The translations under genes and the position numbers were made by a program. This document shows positions 6,969 to 14,735 of a DNA stretch of 32,124 bases, piece by piece (position 1 is the first letter of the stretch; every line of letters starts with the position of its first letter). The notes beneath the pieces were generated by a model. That model ran no database searches and was not told the origin of the DNA. It worked only from the letters and a program-made list of their open reading frames with translations. Source of the DNA: Bacillota bacterium (lineage in GTDB: Bacteria; Bacillota; Clostridia; Peptostreptococcales; Anaerovoracaceae). The stretch is taken from positions 1 through 32,124 of the forward strand of contig JAEDDI010000021.1 in assembly GCA_016293805.1 (NCBI GenBank). The letters run 5' to 3'.

Positions 6969-6991
6969 AAAAAAAGACAGCCCGGGCTGTC
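6969..6991 (-). terminator. trhA rho-independent terminator
   Basis: GACAGCCCGGGCTGTC (6976-6991) is a perfect palindrome forming a GC-rich stem, followed on the minus strand by TTTTTTT. It lies just after the trhA stop. Confidence 0.9.
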
Positions 6992-7003
6992 CCTTTGCGT
7001 GCC

Positions 7004-7654
7004 TCAGACTGCATTCCACATGAATATGAAATGGCATATGCTTCCCGCAAGAACAAACAGATGAAATATCTCGTGAGAACCGAAGTTCCTGTGAATACTG
7101 TTTAGTCTTCTGAATTTCAATGCATATATTATACCGCCTGCAGTGTACATAATTCCCCCTCCAAGCAGCAGTGCAAACTCGGTATGTGAAAGAACCGAAA
7201 CGAGATCAGGCATAACTGCAAGACATGCCCATCCCATCGCAATATACAGAATCGACGACAGCCATTTCGGGCAGTAAACGAAAAACATGGTAAAAATGCC
7301 GCCGCAAACAGCTATTGCCCATATAACTGCAAGCAGTGGACGTCCTGACTGGTCAGGCAGAATCGAAAGACAAATAGGTGTATACGAGCCTGCTATAAGA
7401 ACGTATATCATCGTGTGATCAAGTTTCTTAAGTATTCTGTTGCTTCTCTCTGAAATGTTGAATGTATGGTATGCGCTGCTTGCACTGTAGAGAGCGACCA
7501 TGCTCAAAAGAAAAACACTCAGCCCCGCGAGTCTGAGGATGTCTGCACAGCCACCTGATGCGTGCATCAGAAGCATTGGCATTCCTGCCACTGCCATGAC
7601 TGCTCCTATGAAATGTGTAAGGGCACTGCCCGGATCTTTAATCTGCTGATACAT
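7004..7654 (-). CDS. trhA: TrhA (hemolysin III / YqfA-like) membrane protein
   Basis: A 216-aa integral membrane protein of the PAQR superfamily with about seven membrane helices. Family motifs are visible: HFIGAVM near the start, SSAYHTF after helix two, LDHTMIYVLIAGSYTP, and the final SHEIFH...CHF, whose histidines form the presumed metal site. Despite its old name, TrhA in Bacillota is linked to membrane energetics and fatty-acid balance, not haemolysis. I chose ATG at 7654, preceded by AAGGAGG; the frame runs 65 codons further through the promoter and so is not the real start. It diverges from the DUF1836 gene, with overlapping promoters. Confidence 0.92.
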   Translation of the reverse strand: MYQQIKDPGSALTHFIGAVMAVAGMPMLLMHASGGCADILRLAGLSVFLLSMVALYSASSAYHTFNISERSNRILKKLDHTMIYVLIAGSYTPICLSILPDQSGRPLLAVIWAIAVCGGIFTMFFVYCPKWLSSILYIAMGWACLAVMPDLVSVLSHTEFALLLGGGIMYTAGGIIYALKFRRLNSIHRNFGSHEIFHLFVLAGSICHFIFMWNAV

Positions 7655-7703
7655 ATGGTTATTACCTCCTTGTAATCGGTTTTTTAAAAACCTCTCTTCG
7701 GAT

Positions 7704-7732
7704 ATATTAAATCTATAATAAAACCTTGTCAA
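7704..7732 (-). promoter_or_regulatory. trhA promoter
   Basis: On the minus strand, TTGACA (7727-7732) and TAATAT (7704-7709) are separated by 17 bases. Its -35 box overlaps the -35 box of the divergent promoter. GGTTTTTTAAAAACC (7678-7692) lies just downstream of the expected transcription start. Confidence 0.88.
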
Positions 7733-7754
7733 GAGTTTTTTAAAACCGTATAAT
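7726..7754 (+). promoter_or_regulatory. Promoter of the DUF1836 gene
   Basis: TTGTCA (7726-7731) and TATAAT (7749-7754) are separated by 17 bases. The spacer contains GTTTTTTAAAAC (7735-7746), a dyad resembling the one in the trhA leader, so a common regulator could act on both. Confidence 0.88.
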
Positions 7755-7783
7755 AGGATTATAAAATACTCAAGGAGGATAAT

Positions 7784-8266
7784 ATGGAATTCAGATTGCC
7801 CGAATACAACGAAATACCCGACGTGGGTCTCTTTCTCGAACAGGTCCAAAGGTACGTCGCATCAGCACTCAGTCCGCTGACAAACATAACCATAACAGGT
7901 TCAATGATAAGCAACTACGTCAAGCAGTCGATAATCGCCAAACCTGTGCGCAAGCAGTACTTCAGAGAACAGATTGCCGATATAATTTTCGTGGCTGCTG
8001 CCAAAAGCGTTCTTTCCCTGGACAGCATCAGAATGGTCATCGACCTTCAGAAGGATACCTACAGTCCTAAAGATGCATATGAATGTTTCAGAGATGAACT
8101 GACATCTGAGATAGACCGGCTGTTCGGCAATACACCGGCTAAAGGAAGGGAAACAAGAAACAATCAGTATTCACGTCTGATCAGGGAGATATCTCTTACA
8201 ATAGCGCATAAGGTATACCTTGAGCAGGTGTTTGAGGATATGAAAAAAGAAAGAGAAGAAGAATAA
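7784..8266 (+). CDS. DUF1836 protein, probable MerR-like regulator
   Basis: A 160-aa protein. The N-terminal LPEYNEIPDVGLFLEQV and ITGSMISNYVKQSII tracts are typical of DUF1836, which is predicted to hold a winged helix-turn-helix of the MerR type (about residues 5-75). The rest is helical and charged, ending in KKEREEE. AAGGAGG lies 7 bases before the ATG. It is divergently transcribed from trhA with interlocking promoters, so it is a good candidate for the trhA regulator and for autoregulation. That link is inference from layout. Confidence 0.85.
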   Translation: MEFRLPEYNEIPDVGLFLEQVQRYVASALSPLTNITITGSMISNYVKQSIIAKPVRKQYFREQIADIIFVAAAKSVLSLDSIRMVIDLQKDTYSPKDAYECFRDELTSEIDRLFGNTPAKGRETRNNQYSRLIREISLTIAHKVYLEQVFEDMKKEREEE

Positions 8267-8312
8267 TTCCCTCTCAACTTCACAATATTACACCGTATTC
8301 TTATGTTTTTTC

Positions 8313-8341
8313 TTGTGATAGGCAGATAAATAATCTATAAT
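8313..8341 (+). promoter_or_regulatory. Promoter of the CofE-like gene
   Basis: TTGTGA (8313-8318) and TATAAT (8336-8341) are separated by 17 bases, about 40 bases before the ATG at 8383. Confidence 0.8.
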
Positions 8342-8382
8342 GTTTGAGTAAACTATTTTTGCAGTAAAAGGAAGAGAGACTT

Positions 8383-9576
8383 ATGAGAACAATAGGAACA
8401 GTTGTAAGAGGCGTTCGTGCACCTATCATCCGGGAAGGTGACGATATAGCTGAAATAACTGCCAGGTCCGTAATGGCTGCATGGAAGGAAGCAGGCATCA
8501 CTCCATGCGACAAAGATATAGTGGCAGTTACAGAATCAATCGTAGCAAGAGCACAGGGCAATTACGCTACTGTGGATCAGATAGCAAAGGATGTCCGCAC
8601 AAAGACAGGCGGAGGAACAGTGGGAATAGCATTCCCTATCTTAAGCAGAAACCGTTTCTCAATCCTGCTCAAAAGCATGGCAAGAGGATGCAGCAAAATC
8701 GTTCTTCTTCTTTCATATCCTTCGGATGAAGTGGGAAACCATCTTGTTGATATCGATCTTCTTGACGAGGCCGGAGTCAATCCGTATACAGATGTGCTCA
8801 CTTCAGAGCAGTTCCGCGAGAAATTCGGAAAGATTCTTCACCCTTTCACAGGTGTTGACTATATCGACTTCTACAGGGAAATAATCGAAGCAGAGGGCAC
8901 TGAGGCTGAAATTATTCTGGGCAACCGCGTTCAGACGCTTGCCGATTACACCGATACTGTTATTACTTGCGATATCCACACGCGTGCACGCTCCAAGAGA
9001 CTTCTAAAAGCTGCAGGCGTAAAGACAGTCCTTGGAATGGATGACATTCTCAGCGAATCTGTTGACGGCAGCGGATTCAATGCCGAATACGGCCTTCTCG
9101 GTTCGAACAAGGCTACAGAAGAGACCGTTAAACTTTTCCCTTCAGGCTGTACTGAAGTTGCAGAGAAAATCAGCGAGATACTCAGCAGAGAATCAGGCAG
9201 AAACATTGAAGCGATGGTTTACGGCGACGGGGCATTCAAGGATCCTGTAGGCAAGATATGGGAGCTTGCAGACCCTGTTGTATCTCCTGGATACACCAGC
9301 GGGCTTGTCGGAACTCCAAACGAACTGAAACTCAAGTACCTGGCAGACAATGATTTCGGTGATCTTAGCGGAGATGAGCTCAAGAAAGCAATCGAAGACA
9401 GAATCCGTTCCAAGACAAGCGAAAGTCTTGTTGGGAACATGGTATCAGAAGGGACTACTCCAAGACGTCTCACAGATCTCATCGGTTCGCTGTGCGATCT
9501 CACATCGGGTTCCGGAGACAAGGGAACTCCTATCGTATACATTCAGGGTTACTTCGACAATTACACCAATGAATAA
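8383..9576 (+). CDS. CofE-like (F420-0:L-glutamate ligase family) protein
   Basis: A 397-aa protein of the family of coenzyme F420-0:gamma-glutamyl ligases, which in methanogens and actinobacteria add glutamate to F420 using GTP. Recognisable parts are the N-terminal GTVVRGVRAPIIREGDDI, the DIVAVTESIVARAQGN segment, and GDGAFKDPVGKIWELADP. A version of this length with a long C-terminal part is common in anaerobic Bacillota, most of which are not known to make F420. No other F420 gene (cofC, cofD, cofH) is in the window, so the substrate is uncertain. GGAAG precedes the ATG. The gene stands alone between its own promoter and a strong terminator. Confidence 0.82.
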   Translation: MRTIGTVVRGVRAPIIREGDDIAEITARSVMAAWKEAGITPCDKDIVAVTESIVARAQGNYATVDQIAKDVRTKTGGGTVGIAFPILSRNRFSILLKSMARGCSKIVLLLSYPSDEVGNHLVDIDLLDEAGVNPYTDVLTSEQFREKFGKILHPFTGVDYIDFYREIIEAEGTEAEIILGNRVQTLADYTDTVITCDIHTRARSKRLLKAAGVKTVLGMDDILSESVDGSGFNAEYGLLGSNKATEETVKLFPSGCTEVAEKISEILSRESGRNIEAMVYGDGAFKDPVGKIWELADPVVSPGYTSGLVGTPNELKLKYLADNDFGDLSGDELKKAIEDRIRSKTSESLVGNMVSEGTTPRRLTDLIGSLCDLTSGSGDKGTPIVYIQGYFDNYTNE

Positions 9577-9580
9577 GCAA

Positions 9581-9618
9581 ATCCTCCGTATGGTTCCAGT
9601 CATGCGGAGGATTTTTTT
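9581..9618 (+). terminator. Strong rho-independent terminator
   Basis: ATCCTCCGTATG (9581-9592) pairs with CATGCGGAGGAT (9601-9612), a 12-base stem with one G-T pair and an 8-base loop, followed by seven T. Confidence 0.95.
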
Positions 9619-9676
9619 CTGCTGAAGCTGAAATTATGTCCGGAAATCATTTTGCAGCATCCCGGCAAGACGAATT

Positions 9677-9862
9677 CTATTTTCCGATTACAACTTTTCC
9701 CTCAGAATCAAGAAGAGGTGTAATGCCACCGGCATAACCTGATTTCCAAATCAGGTAATTGACTCCTGTTTCTCTATCCACGATAATCTGCAGCAAACCG
9801 GAGTCTTTCAGAGAAGACCCATCTGTGAATACAGCTTCAAATCTTTCTTCTTTTTTCCCCAT
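9677..9862 (-). CDS. DUF6440-type small protein
   Basis: A 61-aa protein. The stretch QIIVDRETGVNYLIWKSG followed by YAGGITPLLD is characteristic of the small DUF6440 proteins found across Clostridia. No function is known. It has no membrane segment or signal peptide, so it is probably cytoplasmic. GGGAG lies about 9 bases before the ATG. A TATAAT lies about 40 bases upstream without a clear -35 box. Confidence 0.8.
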   Translation of the reverse strand: MGKKEERFEAVFTDGSSLKDSGLLQIIVDRETGVNYLIWKSGYAGGITPLLDSEGKVVIGK

Positions 9863-9931
9863 TTTTAATATCTCCCGTTAAATATTATATATTCCGACCG
9901 GTTTGTATATCTTATCGTTCCATATTATCAT

Positions 9932-9965
9932 AACAGCCGCAGCAGTGCAGACTGCTGTGGCTGTT
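9932..9965 (-). terminator. Long stem-loop after rubrerythrin gene
   Basis: AACAGCCGCAGCAGT (9932-9946) pairs with ACTGCTGTGGCTGTT (9951-9965) with one G-T pair and a GCAG loop. It lies 36 bases past the rubrerythrin stop. The downstream T run on the minus strand is interrupted (TTATGATAAT). Confidence 0.7.
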
Positions 9966-10001
9966 TACTGTTTTACATCCACCGAATGGACGTATAATTT
10001 T

Positions 10002-10655
10002 CTAATAGTTTTCTTCGCTGATTTCGAAGTATGCCTGAGGATGACTGCATACAGGGCAGATATCAGGTGCCTGTGTTCCAACTACTATATGTCCGCAGTT
10101 TCTGCATTCCCATACCTTGACTTCGCTCTTTGCGAATACTTCTGAAAGTTCGATATTCTTCAGAAGTGCACGATAACGCTCTTCGTGGTGCTTTTCAATT
10201 GCCGCAACCATTCTGAACTTCTTTGCAAGATCTGTGAATCCTTCATCTTCAGCTGTTCTTGCGAACTCATCATACATCTGGGTCCATTCGTAATTTTCTC
10301 CTGCAGCTGCAGCTTCAAGGTTGGCAGGTGTATCTCCGATGCCGGCAAGTTCCTTGAACCACATCTTTGCGTGTTCCTTTTCGTTTTCTGCAGTCTTAAG
10401 GAAGATCGCTGACATCTGCTCATATCCTTCCTTCTTGGCAACTGAAGCAAAGTAAGTGTATTTATTTCTTGCTTCGGATTCACCTGCGAAAGCAGCTTCC
10501 AGGTTCTTCTCTGTCTGAGTTCCCGCATAAGGGTTTTTCTTCACTTCTTCAATCTTCTCAAATTTTTCTGCAGGCTGTTTGCAGAGCGGACAAGTTTCAG
10601 GAGGATTCTCTCCCTCGTAGATGTATCCGCATACTGTACATTTCCATTTAGCCAT
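10002..10655 (-). CDS. Rubrerythrin with N- and C-terminal rubredoxin-like centres
   Basis: A 217-aa cytoplasmic peroxide-scavenging protein of anaerobes, reducing hydrogen peroxide to water at a diiron site. The N-terminal rubredoxin-like knuckles are CTVC (6-9) and CPLC (22-25). The central four-helix bundle carries the iron ligands (ESEARNKY near 59, ENEKEH near 90-95, EKHH at 154-157). A second rubredoxin-like centre is CRNC (184-187) and CPVC (200-203). Classical rubrerythrins have one rubredoxin domain, so the doubled arrangement is less usual. I chose ATG at 10655, which has AGAGAGG upstream; the longer frame adds 14 residues with no binding site. Confidence 0.93.
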   Translation of the reverse strand: MAKWKCTVCGYIYEGENPPETCPLCKQPAEKFEKIEEVKKNPYAGTQTEKNLEAAFAGESEARNKYTYFASVAKKEGYEQMSAIFLKTAENEKEHAKMWFKELAGIGDTPANLEAAAAGENYEWTQMYDEFARTAEDEGFTDLAKKFRMVAAIEKHHEERYRALLKNIELSEVFAKSEVKVWECRNCGHIVVGTQAPDICPVCSHPQAYFEISEENY

Positions 10656-11019
10656 ATTTATACCTCTCTTTCTGAATATTCTATATATCTTCAACATGTA
10701 TTACCACATAAATGTTTACGATATATGTCGATTATATCACATCATCCCGCCATTTCATACATTAATAAGCAGTATTTCAGCCTGTTTTTTATCCCGATTA
10801 TTCATTGTATGTATATTTGAACAAGAATATACAGCAAATACGCAAACTAATATAAAAAATGTATCAAAATTAGTACAATTTGCGGTTTTATTGAATGTAT
10901 ACATTATTTTATCAGATTTTCTGTTGATTTTCACAATTTTGGGGAATATATTTGTTGTAAATTCATTTTTTGAGCACAATTTCTAATATATATCCAGCAA
11001 CCGGAAGGAGGAAAAAACA
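10656..11019. other. AT-rich intergenic region between rubrerythrin and SDR genes
   Basis: A 364-base divergent intergenic region. It contains an extended -10 element TGATATAAT for rubrerythrin (TATAAT at 10731-10736, minus strand), with no good -35 box, and the SDR promoter at 10924-10952. A very AT-rich stretch at 10800-10920 carries loosely related sites ACGCAAA and TTTGCGG. No gene was seen; the open frames here are short and low in complexity. Confidence 0.6.
10924..10952 (+). promoter_or_regulatory. Probable promoter of the SDR gene
   Basis: TTGATT (10924-10929) and TATATT (10947-10952) are separated by 17 bases, about 67 bases before the ATG. Confidence 0.65.
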
Positions 11020-11823
11020 ATGGGAAGACTTGAAAACAAAGTAGCTATCGTAACAGGGTCAACAAGCGGAATCGGTGTAGGCATAGCGAGATTATTCGCA
11101 AAGGAAGGTGCCAAAGTTGTTATATGCGGCAGAAGGGAAGCCAAAGGTCAGGCTGTAGTGGATGCAATCGCTTCAGAAGGAGGAGAGGCTTCCTACCATT
11201 TCATGGATATCACTCAGATCGAAAGTGTCAAAGCTCTCATCGATGATACATACGAAAAGTACGGCCGCATTGATATCCTCGTAAATAATGCGGCAAATGT
11301 AGGTCTCAAGGACGGAAGAGTTGATGAGATTGAGCTTGAAATGTGGGATGCAATATTCGCAAGCGATATAAGGGGGACATTCTATGCAACAAAATGCGTA
11401 ATCCCTTACATGGAAAAGAACGAAGCAGGCGGCTCGATTATCAACATCGGCTCAATGGCATCATGCGGCGGAGACCTTGGTTCAACAGCATATGCATGCG
11501 CCAAGGCAGGAGTAAACACTCTTACTGAATATACTGCCCTTCAGTACGGCAAGCAGGGCATCAGGTGCAACTGCATCAGGCCGGGCCTTATCGTAACACC
11601 TGAAAACGAAGCCAAGGTTCCGGACGCGCTCAAGAACATTTTCTTAAGCAATATCATGGTTGACCGCTATGGTGCACCTGAAGACATCGGTCATATGTGC
11701 GTATATTTTGCATCAGATGAAAGCAGCTATGTAACAGGCCAGATTGTAAATGTTGACGGAGGAATGAACTCCCATGTGCCTACTGTAGCTCAGTTTAAGG
11801 AACTCAATTCCAAAACCTGGTAA
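11020..11823 (+). CDS. Short-chain dehydrogenase/reductase (SDR)
   Basis: A 267-aa NAD(P)-dependent oxidoreductase of the classical SDR family. The cofactor-binding TGSTSGIG lies at 13-20, DILVNNAA near 85-93, the catalytic serine in NIGSMAS, and the catalytic YACAK about 13 residues further on. The C-terminal VTGQIVNVDGG is typical. The alternatives are 3-oxoacyl-ACP reductase, a sugar or polyol dehydrogenase, or a hydroxysteroid dehydrogenase; the sequence alone does not decide, and no fatty-acid or bile-acid genes are nearby. GGAAGGAGG precedes the ATG. It is a single-gene transcript with its own promoter and terminator. Confidence 0.93.
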   Translation: MGRLENKVAIVTGSTSGIGVGIARLFAKEGAKVVICGRREAKGQAVVDAIASEGGEASYHFMDITQIESVKALIDDTYEKYGRIDILVNNAANVGLKDGRVDEIELEMWDAIFASDIRGTFYATKCVIPYMEKNEAGGSIINIGSMASCGGDLGSTAYACAKAGVNTLTEYTALQYGKQGIRCNCIRPGLIVTPENEAKVPDALKNIFLSNIMVDRYGAPEDIGHMCVYFASDESSYVTGQIVNVDGGMNSHVPTVAQFKELNSKTW

Positions 11824-11830
11824 CATGCAG

Positions 11831-11860
11831 AAGAAGTCCCGCCGGGGCTTCTTTTGTTTT
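11831..11860 (+). terminator. Terminator after the SDR gene
   Basis: AAGAAGTCCC (11831-11840) pairs with GGGGCTTCTT (11843-11852) with one mismatch or wobble, followed by TTGTTTT. It sits between convergent genes. Confidence 0.85.
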
Positions 11861-11865
11861 CTTTC

Positions 11866-12726
11866 TCATTTTTTCTCTGCGAGAATATATGCGGCTCCTT
11901 CAGGGGCCTTCATCAGTCCTGTGCTGCTGAAAAATCTTTTATTAATCATATCACTGTCAAGATAATCGGTTACTTCAAATCCGCATTCTCTCATAAGATT
12001 TTCCATCTCACCGCTGTCATATTCAGCTTTCATCTCCTCACCGCACGCTTTGGCAAGATCTCTGTTCCTGTCAGTTTCAAACGAGCCTTCCCTGAGCGGA
12101 TAGTCAAAACATACTGTGCACGAATCATCGCTCAAATGCGATATGTCAGCAGCAAGATTCCGAAAAGCTTCTTTTGTCATGTAATACGAAAGTCCCAGCA
12201 TGCTGCAGTACACATCCCGGCTCCTGTCAAATCCTGCATCGTATAATCCCGATACAAACGATGATTTCACGCCAAGGTCTGCAGGCACAAACACCCTGTT
12301 TCCCACGACCTCAAGCCCTGCTGCTTTTTCCCTTGCCGTTTTATCCACTATTACCTGCGGCAGATCCACCTCAAATATTCTCTCAACACGGTGCCTGTCA
12401 GAATACGAATACGTATCATATCCTGCCCCGAATATTATATACTGACATGAATCGGCCTTTGCCATACATTCATCGTTGAAAGCGCTTCTTCCTATCACGG
12501 AAGGGGCAAGCTGCCTGTTCACAATTGCAGAGAGCACTTCTTCATCCGTCCCCTCAAATCCCGGGAAGAAAAACTCTCTTCCGGAAATCATATTCGAAGC
12601 TGTCTCTCTATAGTCATCAGCCCCAAGAAGTCTTATGGCATTCTCATCATAGAATATGTTCCCTCCATCCTTTTCAGTATGATACGCTCTTGCAAAAAGA
12701 CTCACTTTTGCCGTCATGCTGTCCAT
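11866..12726 (-). CDS. Class I SAM-dependent methyltransferase (LCM/PPM1-like)
   Basis: A 286-aa protein resembling the leucine carboxyl methyltransferase-like family. The SAM-binding motif is IIFGAGYDTYSY (about 96-107), followed by FEVDLPQVIVDK, in which the acidic residue would bind the SAM ribose. ARAYHTEK near the N-terminus and the tail FEVTDYLDSDMINKRFF also fit. In bacteria most members have unknown small-molecule or polyketide-related substrates. AAAGGAG lies 7 bases before the ATG. It is convergent with the SDR gene and divergent from the two-component system. Confidence 0.85.
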   Translation of the reverse strand: MDSMTAKVSLFARAYHTEKDGGNIFYDENAIRLLGADDYRETASNMISGREFFFPGFEGTDEEVLSAIVNRQLAPSVIGRSAFNDECMAKADSCQYIIFGAGYDTYSYSDRHRVERIFEVDLPQVIVDKTAREKAAGLEVVGNRVFVPADLGVKSSFVSGLYDAGFDRSRDVYCSMLGLSYYMTKEAFRNLAADISHLSDDSCTVCFDYPLREGSFETDRNRDLAKACGEEMKAEYDSGEMENLMRECGFEVTDYLDSDMINKRFFSSTGLMKAPEGAAYILAEKK

Positions 12727-12791
12727 AATATATCTCCTTTCTTAACATGCTGTATATTCTTACTACACCCTGTCAGGGTATTATTCAAGAA

Positions 12792-12820
12792 TTGATTTTT
12801 TGCCCAAAATATGGTAATAT
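12792..12820 (+). promoter_or_regulatory. Promoter upstream of the two-component system
   Basis: TTGATT (12792-12797) and TAATAT (12815-12820) are separated by 17 bases. The expected start of the RNA is near 12827, about 130 bases before the response-regulator ATG. Confidence 0.7.
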
Positions 12821-12826
12821 ATTTAC

Positions 12827-12855
12827 GTCGAAGATATGAATTTCTTCGACTTTTT
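12827..12855 (+). terminator. Hairpin plus T run at the very start of the leader
   Basis: GTCGAAG (12827-12833) pairs with CTTCGAC (12844-12850), followed by TTTTT. It begins about where transcription from the 12792-12820 promoter should start, so it may be an attenuator, a stabilising 5' hairpin, or the terminator of something else. Confidence 0.6.
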
Positions 12856-12957
12856 ATGTATATATGAGGTTGATACAGTTTTTCTCCTTCCTGTTGCAGG
12901 ATGCTTTTTCAGTTCAGCTGGTATATAATCAGAGGAGAAAACGGAGGGTATATTATC

Positions 12958-13638
12958 ATGGAAGAGAGAAAACCGCGAATACTTATAGCTGATGACGAGA
13001 AAGATATCAGAGAAATACTGACGCTTCTTCTGAAGGGAGAGGGATATGAGGTTACCGCTGCAAAAGATGGTCAGGAGGCACTTGACCTTTGCACAGACGA
13101 TACCGATCTTTGCATACTGGATGTAAACATGCCGGGCCTTTCAGGTTTCATGGCAGGGTCAAGAATAAGGGAAGAGCGCGATGTCCCTATTGTTTTTCTG
13201 ACGGCGTATTCTGCAGAATCCGACAAGGTAATGGGTTTTTCGGCAGGAGCCGACGACTATATCTCAAAACCCTTCTCCAACATGGAGCTGCTGATGCGTG
13301 TAAAAGCCATACTCAGACGGACAATGAAAAACACAGAAAACGACAGTCTGATTCCATTTCAGGATGCGCTTCTTGACACAGTCAGCCAGTGCATCAGAAA
13401 AGACGGCGAAACAATACCGCTTACATATACAGAATTCGCAATTCTGAAACTTCTTGTCAGTCACAGGAAGAAAATTTATTCTCTTGACAATATCTATGAA
13501 AGCGTATGGAAGGAGGAACCCGTCGGGGACAGCACCATAATGGTTCACATCAAGAACATACGCAGAAAACTGGGAGACGACTCAAGAAATCCAAGATATA
13601 TAAGGACAGCCTGGGGAAAGGGATACTATGTTGAATAA
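12958..13638 (+). CDS. Response regulator, OmpR/PhoB family
   Basis: A 226-aa DNA-binding response regulator. The receiver domain has acidic residues D12 and D13, phospho-acceptor D55 (CILDVNMPG), T82 (FLTAYS) and K104 (SKPF). The C-terminal winged helix-turn-helix (about 135-226) includes LTYTEFAILKLL and DSTIMVHIKNIRRKLG, ending WGKGYYVE. I chose ATG at 12958, preceded by GGAGGG; the frame extends 19 codons upstream without a binding site. It resembles VanR-type regulators. The kinase gene overlaps its end by 11 bases, so the two are co-translated. Confidence 0.93.
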   Translation: MEERKPRILIADDEKDIREILTLLLKGEGYEVTAAKDGQEALDLCTDDTDLCILDVNMPGLSGFMAGSRIREERDVPIVFLTAYSAESDKVMGFSAGADDYISKPFSNMELLMRVKAILRRTMKNTENDSLIPFQDALLDTVSQCIRKDGETIPLTYTEFAILKLLVSHRKKIYSLDNIYESVWKEEPVGDSTIMVHIKNIRRKLGDDSRNPRYIRTAWGKGYYVE

Positions 13639-14671
13639 AAAAAGCAGACTGTCCCGGGAAATACTCGGCATACTGATGCTTTCCGCTGTAATTGCAGTCT
13701 TCATATTTGTGGTCATTGATGTTTCCGCAACAGGAGTTATGTATGCATACTGCGATAAAACCGGTCTCACCCTTTCGCAGACGGAGGCACAGACTTTTTC
13801 CCTGAGAATACGGAGTCTCAGCTTCTTTGCCGCAGCTGCCTCCTTTGTATTTCTGTTCCTGTTTCTTATCGGGCAGAAACTGTCATACATAAAAGATATC
13901 ATCCGCGGCATCGAATCTCTCAGAACGCACCGCATGGATTACAGACTGCCTGTGGAGGGCAGCAGCGAACTTGCGGAGCTTGCGCAGAGCATAAACTATC
14001 TTGCCGAAACTGAACGAACACTTCTTGAAAAAGAAGACAGCCTCCAGAAGGAAAAAGACTTGCTTATCCGCACACTTTCGCATGATATACGCACTCCTCT
14101 CACCGCCATCCTGTCATACTCTGAATATCTGGCTGAAAACGACAGCATATCTGAAGAAGAAATGAGAAGTTTCGCTCATTCCATCAGATCAAAGGGTGAA
14201 CAGATAAATGAGCTAACCTCAAGACTTCTTGACAGCGGCAGGAGAAATATGGAATATGTGGAAGACGGGAGACTTCTCATGGAACAGCTTGCATCAGGCT
14301 GGGAGGATATGACAGGTGATGAATTCGACTGCAGCTGGGACATATCAGGATGCGATAGTTTTTCAGGATATTTTGACATCCAGGAGCTTCTGAGAATATT
14401 TGACAACCTCGCTTCAAACATACGCAAGTACGCAGATCCGGCTTCCCCGGTAACGCTTAAAATATCCGAACGCAGCGGAACTGTCGAAATAGTTCAAAGT
14501 AACGTAAAACGCATTATGGAGAATATGCCCGAGAGCAGGAAAATAGGAATTGACAGTATTGCTGCGGTTGCAGAAAACTACGGCGGCACAGTCATTACGG
14601 ACGATGGTGACAGCAGTTTCAGCATACGCATCACACTGCTTCTTCAGAATTCTTCAGAATTACATGAATGA
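13628..14671 (+). CDS. Sensor histidine kinase
   Basis: A 347-aa membrane kinase, partner of the response regulator just upstream. It has two membrane helices (about 11-33 and 63-83) with a short outer loop, a HAMP-like stretch, the dimerisation/phosphorylation motif SHDIRTPLTAIL with H152, and an ATPase domain whose N box is DNLASNIRKYAD (259-270). The usual G1 box (DxGxG) is not visible; IVQSNVKRI stands in its place, and the later KIGIDSI resembles a G2 box. Kinases of this VanS-like class often show a weakened G1. The short sensor loop suggests membrane or peptide sensing. Confidence 0.9.
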   Translation: MLNKKSRLSREILGILMLSAVIAVFIFVVIDVSATGVMYAYCDKTGLTLSQTEAQTFSLRIRSLSFFAAAASFVFLFLFLIGQKLSYIKDIIRGIESLRTHRMDYRLPVEGSSELAELAQSINYLAETERTLLEKEDSLQKEKDLLIRTLSHDIRTPLTAILSYSEYLAENDSISEEEMRSFAHSIRSKGEQINELTSRLLDSGRRNMEYVEDGRLLMEQLASGWEDMTGDEFDCSWDISGCDSFSGYFDIQELLRIFDNLASNIRKYADPASPVTLKISERSGTVEIVQSNVKRIMENMPESRKIGIDSIAAVAENYGGTVITDDGDSSFSIRITLLLQNSSELHE

Positions 14672-14735
14672 TTTCTTTATATTCTCCTGTTAATATATAA
14701 CTGAAAACAAACAGAGAAAAGGGGGAATTAATACA

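Noticed and set aside
7655..7849. 65-residue N-terminal extension of TrhA
   Set aside because: It runs backward through both divergent promoters and into the DUF1836 gene; the ATG at 7654 has AAGGAGG and gives the normal family length.
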